Shown one piece after another: positions 6,812 to 14,811 of a stretch of 15,955 nucleotides of DNA. The DNA is taken from contig JBBTWO010000014.1 in NCBI GenBank assembly GCA_038062745.1, positions 1-15,955 on the forward strand, written 5' to 3'. The DNA comes from JBBTWO01 sp038062745. GTDB lineage: Bacteria; Patescibacteriota; Microgenomatia; UBA8517. The position numbers and the translations under genes were made by a program. Positions within the stretch are counted from its first letter, which is position 1; the number at the start of each line of letters is the position of its first letter. Below the pieces are notes generated by a model, which was not told the DNA's origin, did no database searches, and saw only the letters and a list, made by a program, of their open reading frames with translations.

Positions 6812-6821
6812 TAAACTTAAT

Positions 6822-7874
6822 ATGACTTCATTAACTAAAGTTGCCATCGCCACAAGAAAGGGAATTAGATATTTTTTTTACTTAGTTATCCTGGGAATTT
6901 TTTTGAAAATTTCAATTGATATTGGTTCCAGTATTTACAAGAGGATCTTTCCTGCTCCCCCTCCAGCACCAACTGTAGCTTTTGGCAAAATTCCACCAAT
7001 TTCATTTCCAGAAAACAAAGGCTTGCCACAATTTAACTACACAGTTGAAACAACAGAAGGAAGTTTCCCTTCATTATCCCAACAAACAAAGGTTTATTAT
7101 ATGCCAAAACTCTCCTCTAATTTGTTGGCTCTTGAACTGGCCAGACAAAAAGCATTGGGTTTAGGATTTGTTTCTGAGGGTGAAAAGGTAAGCGAAACTG
7201 TTTACAAATTCACCAATCCAAGAAATGCTTCCAAAATGGAGATCAACATTGTTACGGGGTCTTTCTCTATTAGCTATGACTTAGCCAGTGATACTACTCC
7301 ACTGTCCAAAAGGCCGCCAATTGCCCAAACCGCCGAATCACTTGTCAGAACTTTTCTTGCCAACGGTGGAACTCTACCCGATGATTTAACTGGTAAAGCA
7401 AAATACCAGTTCCTAAAAACCGAGGTTCAACAATTGGTTCCTGCTCTTTCTTTGTCTGAAGCAAACTTAATTAGAATTTCACTTTTTAGAAAATCATTAG
7501 ATGATTTGCCAAGTATGCCAGCCGACCCGATAAAAGGAAATGTTTGGTTTATTGTTAGTGGAGATACAAGCCGTGATAAACAAATTATTGCCGGCGAATA
7601 TCGCTATTTTCCACTAGACGAAACCCAAGCTTCGACTTATCCCCTAAAGACGGCGGGGCAGGCATTCGAGGATCTAAAAGCAGCAAAGGGGTATGTTGCC
7701 TCACTTGGAAACAATAGCGACGGCAATGTGGTGATAAGGAGAATTTATTTGGCCTATTATGATCCAAACTTGCCAGACAATTTCTATCAACCGATTATTG
7801 TTTTTGAGGGGGACAGAAACTTTGTAGCCTATGTACCAGCAGTAACCGACGCCTTCATAAATTTAAGTAAATAG
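6822..7874 (+). CDS. Membrane-anchored extracytoplasmic protein of unknown function
   Basis: This 350-aa protein has a short basic N-terminus, one membrane helix at about residues 16-36, a proline-rich linker (PAPPPAP), and a large extracytoplasmic part rich in beta-strand sequence. Its C-terminal quarter (YPLKTAGQAFEDLKAAKGYV followed by VVIRRIYLAYYDP) recalls the repeat domains of YycH/YycI and PepSY-like extracytoplasmic proteins, but I cannot assign it. I chose ATG 6822 because upstream codons in the same frame lie inside gltX on the opposite strand and encode an unlikely N-terminus, and because a good promoter lies immediately before 6822. Its stop codon touches the stop of dacA with no gap. 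Confidence 0.75.
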   Translation: MTSLTKVAIATRKGIRYFFYLVILGIFLKISIDIGSSIYKRIFPAPPPAPTVAFGKIPPISFPENKGLPQFNYTVETTEGSFPSLSQQTKVYYMPKLSSNLLALELARQKALGLGFVSEGEKVSETVYKFTNPRNASKMEINIVTGSFSISYDLASDTTPLSKRPPIAQTAESLVRTFLANGGTLPDDLTGKAKYQFLKTEVQQLVPALSLSEANLIRISLFRKSLDDLPSMPADPIKGNVWFIVSGDTSRDKQIIAGEYRYFPLDETQASTYPLKTAGQAFEDLKAAKGYVASLGNNSDGNVVIRRIYLAYYDPNLPDNFYQPIIVFEGDRNFVAYVPAVTDAFINLSK

Positions 7875-8804
7875 TTACTTGCTGTTTTTAGTTTCTTCCC
7901 AGGTGTAGTTTGCAAATATCCAATTAATTAATTCTTTAGTTTCTCCAAACCTATCCTGACTACCAAGGACGGCAATCATTACTTTATGATTATTCCTTTC
8001 AACTAAAGTTATCAAATTTTCTCGTGCTCCTTGAGTCCAACCAGTTTTAACACCCTTCACCCCTTCAATAACTTCCAGTAATTCGTTTGTGCTTTGTAGA
8101 TTATGAGCAATCTTTCCTGTAGTGTCAGTTACTGTAATATGCTTGGTTGCAACGATCTTTGAGATTACAGGGTCTTGGATAGCTACTCGTGCAAGTCTGA
8201 CCATGTCTTTAGCTGTTGAGGTGTGATTGTAATTATCAAATCCCACTGGGTTTTCAAAGCGAGAATTATCCATATGCAATTGCTTAGCTTTCATGTTCAT
8301 TGCATTGACAAACAATTCTCTACCTCCTGGGTAGTTTTGGGCTACCACTTCAGCAGCATCATTACCACTATAAACTAACAATCCATACAATAAATTTTCA
8401 AAAGTTATCTCTTCTCCCTTCACTAATCCCATTTTTTGACCATCAACAACAATCCTTTCAACTGTTAATTTTGCCTCTAAAGGAAAATAGTCCAAAGCTG
8501 TTAAAGCAGTTAATATTTTCGTGGTTGAGGCAGGAAGCAAAGCTTGATCTGCGTTTTTTTCATACAAAGTGGTTCCTGAATCAATGTCCACCGCAATCAC
8601 ACCTTGCGAAGAAACAACTGGAAAAGAATCTGTTACTCCAAGTGTTGGTATAGGAGCAACTTCATAGGCACGAGTTTCAATGGGAGTTGATAGAGTAATT
8701 ACTTTTCTGTTTACCAAACTCAAACCAACCGAGGAAATCAATACAAAAGCCGCCATTGATAAATGGATCAATCTACTGCCAGAAAAGTACTTTAAAATAT
8801 TCAT
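7875..8804 (-). CDS. D-alanyl-D-alanine carboxypeptidase (PBP5-type, peptidase S11)
   Basis: This serine peptidase trims the terminal D-Ala from peptidoglycan stem peptides outside the membrane. The three active-site motifs are complete: SxxK as S93-T-T-K96, SxN as SGN at 146-148, and KTG at 253-255. A single membrane helix at about residues 14-32 anchors or exports it, followed by a 35-residue linker. At 309 aa it stops right after the transpeptidase fold; the C-terminal beta domain and amphipathic anchor of E. coli DacA are absent, so N-terminal anchoring is likely. The gene follows aspS by 30 nt. A TAAAAT at 8816-8821 could start a separate near-leaderless transcript. Could also be called dacF/dacB-like. 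Confidence 0.93.
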   Translation of the reverse strand: MNILKYFSGSRLIHLSMAAFVLISSVGLSLVNRKVITLSTPIETRAYEVAPIPTLGVTDSFPVVSSQGVIAVDIDSGTTLYEKNADQALLPASTTKILTALTALDYFPLEAKLTVERIVVDGQKMGLVKGEEITFENLLYGLLVYSGNDAAEVVAQNYPGGRELFVNAMNMKAKQLHMDNSRFENPVGFDNYNHTSTAKDMVRLARVAIQDPVISKIVATKHITVTDTTGKIAHNLQSTNELLEVIEGVKGVKTGWTQGARENLITLVERNNHKVMIAVLGSQDRFGETKELINWIFANYTWEETKNSK

Positions 8805-8815
8805 TTTGATTTATT

Positions 8816-8821
8816 ATTTTA
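8816..8821 (-). promoter_or_regulatory. Candidate -10 of the carboxypeptidase gene
   Basis: TAAAAT on the minus strand predicts +1 near 8809, 5 nt before the ATG at 8804. The region is AT-rich, so a chance match is possible. Confidence 0.3.
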
Positions 8822-8834
8822 ACCCAAACAGAAG

Positions 8835-10232
8835 TTATTTTTCAGATACAACAACTTTGATTCCTAGTTCTTTCAATTGTTCTTCTCCAGCTTTACTTGG
8901 AGCCTCCAAAACCGCCACTTGCCCAGAAGCTGTAGCAGGATAGGCAATAGCTTCTCTGACACTTGGCTCGCCCAAAATAACCATCATCAATCTATCGAGA
9001 CCCGGAGCAATACCCCCGTGTGGAGGAACACCATATGTGAATGCTGTCAGCATATGGCTGAATTGTTTTTTCTGTTGGACACTAAAACCAATTAACTCAA
9101 ATACTTTCTCTTGAATTTTTGGATCGTGAATCCTAATACTTCCCCCTCCCACTTCAAAACCATTCAATACCAAGTCATGCTGTAAGCCTCTTACTTTTCC
9201 TGGGTCTGTGTCTAATAAATCTAAATCATCTGGATGAGGAGAAGTAAACATATGGTGAGAAGGTGCCCACTTAGCACTTCCAGAGCCATGGAAAAAATCT
9301 TCATTCGATTGTTCTGTAAAAAGTGGAAAATCAATCGTCCAGGAAAAAGCCAATTCGTTTGAATCATTTTTGTCTTTTCTCAAATCTGGCTTATCAGTTC
9401 CATATTTTTCAACCGCGTCTTTGTGAGATAATCTTGGCCAAGGAGATTGGAGAATTTTCTTATCCGGAAAAACTTCCTGAATAAGTTCTGTGAACATTTT
9501 CTCAACCATCACTAATATATCTTCCTGGGTTATAAACGACATTTCAATATCAAGCTGAGTAAACTCTCCATAGGCTCGGTCTTTTCTTGGATCTTCATCT
9601 CTAAAACACCTAGCAAACTGGTAGTATCTTTCAAAACCAGCAACCATCAATAATTGTTTATATTGTTGGGGAGATTGAGGAAGCGCATAGAAATTTCCTG
9701 GTTGCAATCTTGAAGGAACAAGAAAATCCCTAGCCCCTTCCGGGGTAGTTTTGGTAAGAATTGGCGTCTCAATCTCAACAAAGTCTTGTTTCGTAAGCCA
9801 ATCCCGCAAAAACTTGGCTGCTTTAGATCTTAAGCGAATATTTCTTGCCATTCTTGACCTTCTCAAATCAAGATAGCGATATTTGTTACGAACATTCTCG
9901 TCAATCTCATAGCCTTCACTATTCAAAGGAAGAGGTAGTTCTCGAGAAAGCGTAATTATTTTCAAACTTTTGATTTGAACTTCAACAGTGCCAGTTTCCA
10001 AGTTCTTATTTATAAGCCGTTCAGGCCGCTCAACTACTTCCCCTTCTATTTCTACAACAGATTCTGGAGTCACTTTTGACAAATCTTGACCAACACACTG
10101 AACAAGTCCTGATCTATCTCTCAAATCCAAAAAAGTAATTTTTCCATGATCGCGGATAGAGTCGACCCAACCTTTGAGTAATACCTCTTCACCAACTTTT
10201 TCTATAGTTTGTTTAATTAATGTTCTTTCCAT
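8835..10232 (-). CDS. aspS: Aspartyl-tRNA synthetase lacking the GAD insertion
   Basis: This class IIb synthetase activates aspartate for tRNA-Asp. Residues 1-100 are the OB-fold anticodon-binding domain, followed by QSPQQYKQLLM (186-196), motif 2 FRDEDPRKDRAYGEFTQLD (210-228), GGGSIRIHD (362-370) and motif 3 GIAPGLDRL (407-415). The signatures YGTDKPDLR and WTIDFPLF are bacterial-type, but only about 12 residues separate them (286-297). In E. coli AspRS the GAD domain of roughly 130 residues sits there, which explains the length of 465 aa against about 590. H29 in RDHGK matches the histidine reported in non-discriminating AspRS enzymes (leucine in discriminating ones), so charging of tRNA-Asn too is likely. 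There is no SD; a TATAAA lies at 10242-10247. Confidence 0.96.
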   Translation of the reverse strand: MERTLIKQTIEKVGEEVLLKGWVDSIRDHGKITFLDLRDRSGLVQCVGQDLSKVTPESVVEIEGEVVERPERLINKNLETGTVEVQIKSLKIITLSRELPLPLNSEGYEIDENVRNKYRYLDLRRSRMARNIRLRSKAAKFLRDWLTKQDFVEIETPILTKTTPEGARDFLVPSRLQPGNFYALPQSPQQYKQLLMVAGFERYYQFARCFRDEDPRKDRAYGEFTQLDIEMSFITQEDILVMVEKMFTELIQEVFPDKKILQSPWPRLSHKDAVEKYGTDKPDLRKDKNDSNELAFSWTIDFPLFTEQSNEDFFHGSGSAKWAPSHHMFTSPHPDDLDLLDTDPGKVRGLQHDLVLNGFEVGGGSIRIHDPKIQEKVFELIGFSVQQKKQFSHMLTAFTYGVPPHGGIAPGLDRLMMVILGEPSVREAIAYPATASGQVAVLEAPSKAGEEQLKELGIKVVVSEK

Positions 10233-10241
10233 TTTTATTAT

Positions 10242-10247
10242 TTTATA
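10242..10247 (-). promoter_or_regulatory. Candidate -10 of aspS
   Basis: TATAAA on the minus strand predicts +1 near 10235, 3 nt before the ATG. It lies in the 39-bp gap after the RSH gene, so aspS may have its own promoter or be read through. Confidence 0.35.
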
Positions 10248-10271
10248 TCTTTTAGAACTAAAAAGCCCCTT

Positions 10272-11765
10272 TTACGAGTCTAATGCTTTCCTAATTTCGC
10301 GTTTTGCATGAGTGGTTGCCACAAAATTGAGCCAATCCTGGGTTGGTTTTCTTGGATTTTTAGATTTGATTATTTCCACCACCTGGCCAGACCTTAATTT
10401 ATAATCCAAGGGTACAATTTTACCATCGACTTTTGCTCCTTGAATGTATTTCCCTAAACTGGTGTGAACTTCATAGGCAAAATCTATTGGCGTTGCTCCA
10501 GATGGTAAATCAAAAACATCGCCTTTGGGAGAGAAAACAAAGTTTCTGTGTTCCAAAGCGTCAAACTTTACAGCGTCTAAATATTCATCGGTGTCTTTGA
10601 TTTGTTTTTGCCAATCAACTAATTGTTTGACCCAATCTAATTTGTTTACCACACCCTTTTTCTCAAGAGTTTCATCGCTGGCTCCACTAGTTTTGGCTTG
10701 TGAATAACTCCAATGAGCAGCAACACCAAACTCTGCTTGGTCGTGCATTTCAAAAGTTCTAATTTGAACTTCAACAATTCTGCCTTCAGGGCCAAAAACT
10801 TTTGTATGAATTGATCTATAACCATTTGGTTTAGGTTGAGCAATGAAGTCAGACACTCCAATACTCGGAACTGGCTTATAACTGTTGTGAGCCGCACCAA
10901 GTGCTATGTAGCAGTCAGGAACTTTCTCAACTAAGATTCTTAGAGCGATAATATCGTGAATTTTATTGAAGTCACCACTTATCTCTGGTCTTTGAAGTTT
11001 CTTCCACAAGGAATAAAGATGCTTCTTTCTCCCATTAATGACTGGTCTCAATTGTTCTTCTGCCATTTTTTTTAGAAGATGTTTCTTCATTTTTTCTATA
11101 TGTTTTTCTGCCTCTTTGTAAAACGGCTTAGATGAAGACAATAACTGCTTATATTCTTCAGGGTATAAATATTGAAATGACAAATCCTCCAAATAGCCCT
11201 TTACTTTCCCAATTCCAAGTCTCTCAGCAAGAGGGGCGTAAACCTCCAATGTTTCCCTAGAATTTTCTTTTTGCTTGTCTTCTGGTAAGGCCGCGAGAGT
11301 CTCCATATTGTGGAGCCTGTCGGCAAACTTCACCAACACAACTCGGACATCTTTGGCCATCACCAAAAGCATTTTTCTCAAATTTTCAGCAAACAATTCT
11401 TGCTTAACTCCCTTTTGTTGTCTTGATACTTTATCCTTTAAGCGTAAATTACTTACTTTAGTGACTCCATCAACAAGTAGAGCAACATCCTCGCCAAATT
11501 CCTTTACAATATCTTCTCTAGTTGCTCCACCGTCCTCTATGGTGTCATGCAAGAGCCCTGCAACAATAGTTGTAGCATCCAGTCGCCAACTTGCCAGGGT
11601 AATGGCAATTTCCAAAGGATGGTTAACATATGCCTCGCCACTTCTTCTTTTTTGGCCAGTATGAGCCAACTTGGCAAACTCCCAAGCTTTCTTTATTTTG
11701 GCAACATCTTGGTCGGACAAATAATCAGAAACATCAATAATTAAGTTTTTGAATTTATTCTCCAT
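10272..11765 (-). CDS. rel: RelA/SpoT homolog, (p)ppGpp synthetase/hydrolase, short form
   Basis: This enzyme makes and degrades the alarmone (p)ppGpp. The N-terminal HD hydrolase appears intact: H35, H49, HDTIED at 73-78 and D149 in FADRLHN. The synthetase domain follows, with GRKKHLYSLWKKL (245-257), IHDIIALR (269-276), NGYRSIHT (314-321) and VEVQIRT (331-337). A TGS domain is at about 404-470 (FVFSPKGDVFDLPSGATPIDFAYEVHT). The protein ends about 25 residues later at 497 aa, whereas long RSH proteins are about 730 aa; the zinc-finger and ACT regulatory domains are missing. The ATG lies inside the last codons of recJ (11-nt overlap), so translation is coupled. Bifunctional activity is predicted. 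Confidence 0.94.
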   Translation of the reverse strand: MENKFKNLIIDVSDYLSDQDVAKIKKAWEFAKLAHTGQKRRSGEAYVNHPLEIAITLASWRLDATTIVAGLLHDTIEDGGATREDIVKEFGEDVALLVDGVTKVSNLRLKDKVSRQQKGVKQELFAENLRKMLLVMAKDVRVVLVKFADRLHNMETLAALPEDKQKENSRETLEVYAPLAERLGIGKVKGYLEDLSFQYLYPEEYKQLLSSSKPFYKEAEKHIEKMKKHLLKKMAEEQLRPVINGRKKHLYSLWKKLQRPEISGDFNKIHDIIALRILVEKVPDCYIALGAAHNSYKPVPSIGVSDFIAQPKPNGYRSIHTKVFGPEGRIVEVQIRTFEMHDQAEFGVAAHWSYSQAKTSGASDETLEKKGVVNKLDWVKQLVDWQKQIKDTDEYLDAVKFDALEHRNFVFSPKGDVFDLPSGATPIDFAYEVHTSLGKYIQGAKVDGKIVPLDYKLRSGQVVEIIKSKNPRKPTQDWLNFVATTHAKREIRKALDS

Positions 11766-13428
11766 GTTTTTTAAGATCTTTAAGTTTTAACTGTAAACTT
11801 TTATTTCCATTCCAATCGTTTATCTCTAGGTTGTAGATAATATCTATTTTATCGTGGGTAGTCAAATCTTTTGCCAATTCTCCAGCCCCAAAAAATATAG
11901 CATCAAATGTTTTGTCTTTCTTTAATTTTAGTTTCAAATGTTTAACACCATTGCCTAAGACTTTTACATCAATAATATCTACTCCCAAAGTGGCAAAAAT
12001 AGCTTGGGGATTCCCCAGTCCAAAAGGTTCAAATTCTGTTAGTTTGCCTACCAAATCCCAATCAATATTGCCAAAATCCAAAACCAAATCTACTTTAATT
12101 TTCTTTTCCAAAATCTCATCAGTTAAGGCAGGTTGTGCAATTTCATTCAGTCTTTTCCCAAATTCCTCTAATTTGTCGGTTTCAATTGTAAAACCAGCTG
12201 CCATAGCATGACCTCCACCCTCACTCCATAAATCGCCCAACTGTCTGATTGCTTCAATTAGATTGAACCCCAAAATTGATCGTCCGGAAGCTTTGGAGTA
12301 TTGTTCTCCTTTAGAAAATACAATTACTGGTCGATAATATTCATCCACGATCTTGGAAGCGATTAAACCAATTACGCCTTCGTGATAACTTTCATGAGCT
12401 AGAATTATAACTTTGCCCTGAGTATCTCCTGTATTTTCCAAATGCTTCTTTGCATGGGAAATACTTTCAGTAACAATTTTTTGGCGATCTATATTTGTCT
12501 GAGCCACAAGAGCTGATAATTCTTTAGCTCGTGCAGCATCTTTAGTGCATACCAGTCTCAAAGAATCCATACCATGTTTAAGTCTACCCATAGCATTGAT
12601 TCTTGGGGCAATTACATAATTAATGTGATATGTAGCCACATCTGCAATCTCAACTGCAGCTTGATCAAACAAAGCCCTTAAGCCAATTCTTTTTGTTTTT
12701 CGCAAACTTTCAAGTCCATACTTAACAAACGAGCGATTAACACCAGTCAAAAGCATTTGGTCAGCAACGACACCAATGGCACATAAGTCCAACTTATTTT
12801 CAATTTTTTCTTGCCAAGTGTCAGGAAGAAAGTGTTTTAAAATTTCTCTTGAGAATATCCAAGAAATTCCAGCCCCACTAGTTTTGGTCGTATGGATTAT
12901 ATTACTGGCATTGGGTAATTTATTGGAAGGTTCATGGTGGTCAGTAACGATACAATCAATTCCCTTACTATTTGCATAATCCACAGCATCATTGGCAACA
13001 ATACCGTTATCCACAGTAACAATTAAAGATAAGTCAGAGTTGTCTTGAAGAAGTTTTTTTATCTGCTCCTTCTTTAATCCATAGCCTTCAGAAAATCGAT
13101 CGGGAATAAAAGGAGTAACATTAAATCCCAAGGAATAAAGCGTTTCCCAAGCAATGGCAGTCGAACAAATACCATCTGCATCATAATCACCATATACCAC
13201 CATCCTTTCTTTCTTTTCTAAAGCAATCTTGAGCCTTGCTATTGCCTTGGTTACTTGAGTTTTGGAAATTCCTAATTCCTCAAGAGACAGTTGAGAAGGC
13301 AAAGTGGGGTTGAAAAATTCCTGTTTCTCTTTTTCAGAAAATAGCTTCCTATTTTTAAGCAAGACTTCAAGAATGTTTTCTGTCTTAATTTGTTTTGAAT
13401 TTTGTTTAGAAATTATTTCCCACTTCAT
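11755..13428 (-). CDS. recJ: Single-stranded-DNA exonuclease RecJ (DHH family)
   Basis: This 5'-to-3' single-strand exonuclease acts in recombination and mismatch repair. The catalytic DHH-domain motifs are all present: DYDADG (81-86), TVDNG (138-142) and TDHHEP (162-167), then NAMGR (278-282). The DHHA1 motifs SGRS (381-384) and GGGHAMAAG (404-412) follow. The C-terminal region from about 450 fits the RecJ OB fold. The length of 557 aa is normal. I placed the start at ATG 13428 (MKWEII) rather than the in-frame codon at 13458, which would overlap the divergent CCA gene and lacks family similarity. Start codons of the two divergent genes are only 22 bp apart. Confidence 0.93.
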   Translation of the reverse strand: MKWEIISKQNSKQIKTENILEVLLKNRKLFSEKEKQEFFNPTLPSQLSLEELGISKTQVTKAIARLKIALEKKERMVVYGDYDADGICSTAIAWETLYSLGFNVTPFIPDRFSEGYGLKKEQIKKLLQDNSDLSLIVTVDNGIVANDAVDYANSKGIDCIVTDHHEPSNKLPNASNIIHTTKTSGAGISWIFSREILKHFLPDTWQEKIENKLDLCAIGVVADQMLLTGVNRSFVKYGLESLRKTKRIGLRALFDQAAVEIADVATYHINYVIAPRINAMGRLKHGMDSLRLVCTKDAARAKELSALVAQTNIDRQKIVTESISHAKKHLENTGDTQGKVIILAHESYHEGVIGLIASKIVDEYYRPVIVFSKGEQYSKASGRSILGFNLIEAIRQLGDLWSEGGGHAMAAGFTIETDKLEEFGKRLNEIAQPALTDEILEKKIKVDLVLDFGNIDWDLVGKLTEFEPFGLGNPQAIFATLGVDIIDVKVLGNGVKHLKLKLKKDKTFDAIFFGAGELAKDLTTHDKIDIIYNLEINDWNGNKSLQLKLKDLKKHGE

Positions 13429-13435
13429 AGCTTTT

Positions 13436-13443
13436 GATATACT
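13436..13443. promoter_or_regulatory. Overlapping divergent -10 elements between recJ and the CCA gene
   Basis: The plus strand has TATACT at 13438-13443 (predicted +1 at 13450, one nt before ATG 13451). The minus strand has TATATC at 13436-13441 (predicted +1 at 13429, one nt before ATG 13428). The whole intergenic space is 22 bp and contains no SD for either gene. Polymerases could not occupy both promoters at once. Confidence 0.45.
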
Positions 13444-13450
13444 GTAAATT

Positions 13451-14809
13451 ATGCACATCAGTATACCAGAACAAGCCCAAGATATTATTAAAAAAACTCA
13501 ACAAGCAGGGTTTGAGATCTATATTGTTGGAGGAGGAGTTAGAGATATCCTCATGGGAAGGATTGTTAAAGACTGGGATTTCACCACCAATGCTACACCT
13601 GAACAAATACAAGCCATCTTCCTTGATTCTTTTTATGATAACGCATTTGGAACAGTTGGAATCCCGGCAAAAGACTCAGATCTTAAACCTTTTGAAATTA
13701 CCACTTTTAGAACTGAATTTGGTTATTCTGACGCCAGAAGACCAGACAGAGTTGAGTGGGGGGAAACCCTTAAAGAAGATCTTGCCAGAAGAGACTTTAC
13801 AATTAATGCAATTGCTTTAGAAGTTACAAGAACACATCCTTTGCTAACAAATATTATTGACCCATTCAAAGGCCAGAAAGACTTAAAGGACAATCTTATA
13901 CGAGCAGTGGGGGACGCAAATGAGAGATTCTCAGAAGATGCATTGCGAATGATGCGCGCTATTAGAATTGCCTCTCAAGTTGGTTTTGCCATTGAAGAAA
14001 AAACATTGGAAGCAATAAAACAAAATTCAACACTGATCAATAAAATTGCCAAAGAGAGAATAAAAGATGAATTATTTAAAATCCTTTCTTCTCCTAATCC
14101 TTATGATGGCATACTTTTGTTAAAGGCTTCTTCACTCTTGGGTCACATACTTCCTGAGTTTGAAAAGACTTTTGGAGTTGATCAAGTTTCGCCCCAAAGA
14201 CATCATATTTATGACGTAGGAACACACTTATTGATGAGTTTAAAAAACTGCAAGTCGTTAGATCCAATAACCAGATTTGCGGCTTTAATTCATGACATTG
14301 GGAAACCTCAAACATACAAGAAGTTAGACAATGGGGTAATTACCTTTTATAACCATGAAATGGTTGGGGCAGCAATTACCAAACGTATTGCTGACAGGTT
14401 GAAGTTTTCAAACAAAGAGAAGGAAAAGTTAATAAAATTAGTTCGCTGGCATCAATTTACAGTCAGCGAAACACAAACCGATACAGCAATAAAAAGATTC
14501 ATTCGAAACGTTGGTGTAGAAAATTTAAGTGACATCATAGCTTTACGAATTGCAGACCGATTAGGTAGCGGGTCTCGCGAAACCAGTTGGCGAACAGAAG
14601 AATTCAAACAAAGACTTATTGATGTTCAAAAACAACCATTTAGTATTAAAGATCTGAAGGTTGGTGGCAATGACATAATGAAAACCTTCGATCTCAAACC
14701 TGGTCCAAAGGTGGGTAAAATATTAAACCAACTTTTTGAGCGCGTTGAAGAAAAAAAGATTCCAAATGAGAGAGAAATATTAATTGAAGAAGCTAGAAAA
14801 TTAGTTTAA
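13451..14809 (+). CDS. cca: CCA tRNA nucleotidyltransferase with HD domain
   Basis: This template-independent polymerase adds or repairs the CCA end of tRNAs. The class II head domain has GGGVRD (27-32) and the metal-binding DxD in KDWDFTTNATP (D41, D43). RRDFTINA is at 113-120 and the flexible ribose/base-recognition region EDALRMMRAIRIASQVGF at 162-179. An HD phosphohydrolase domain follows (HDIGK, 281-285, and FYNHE, 299-303), giving 452 aa, as in the bacterial CCA/HD subgroup. Poly(A) polymerase activity cannot be excluded from sequence. There is no SD; transcription is predicted to begin at the ATG. The stop lies 2 bp from the stop of the convergent gene. Confidence 0.94.
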   Translation: MHISIPEQAQDIIKKTQQAGFEIYIVGGGVRDILMGRIVKDWDFTTNATPEQIQAIFLDSFYDNAFGTVGIPAKDSDLKPFEITTFRTEFGYSDARRPDRVEWGETLKEDLARRDFTINAIALEVTRTHPLLTNIIDPFKGQKDLKDNLIRAVGDANERFSEDALRMMRAIRIASQVGFAIEEKTLEAIKQNSTLINKIAKERIKDELFKILSSPNPYDGILLLKASSLLGHILPEFEKTFGVDQVSPQRHHIYDVGTHLLMSLKNCKSLDPITRFAALIHDIGKPQTYKKLDNGVITFYNHEMVGAAITKRIADRLKFSNKEKEKLIKLVRWHQFTVSETQTDTAIKRFIRNVGVENLSDIIALRIADRLGSGSRETSWRTEEFKQRLIDVQKQPFSIKDLKVGGNDIMKTFDLKPGPKVGKILNQLFERVEEKKIPNEREILIEEARKLV

Positions 14810-14811
14810 CC

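Noticed and set aside
6720..6821. Upstream extension of the 6822 gene to an ATG at 6720
   Set aside because: It would overlap gltX and its promoter, and adds an atypical N-terminus in front of the clean basic segment plus membrane helix. The promoter at 6783-6811 fits a start at 6822.
10255..10276. AAAAAGCCCCTTTT after the RSH gene as a terminator
   Set aside because: The stem is only about 5 A-T-rich base pairs around a 3-nt loop; too weak to call, though the region could still reduce read-through.
13429..13458. Longer RecJ start at 13458 giving ten extra residues
   Set aside because: The extension overlaps the divergent cca start and covers the only space for both promoters; MKWEII at 13428 is the better start.
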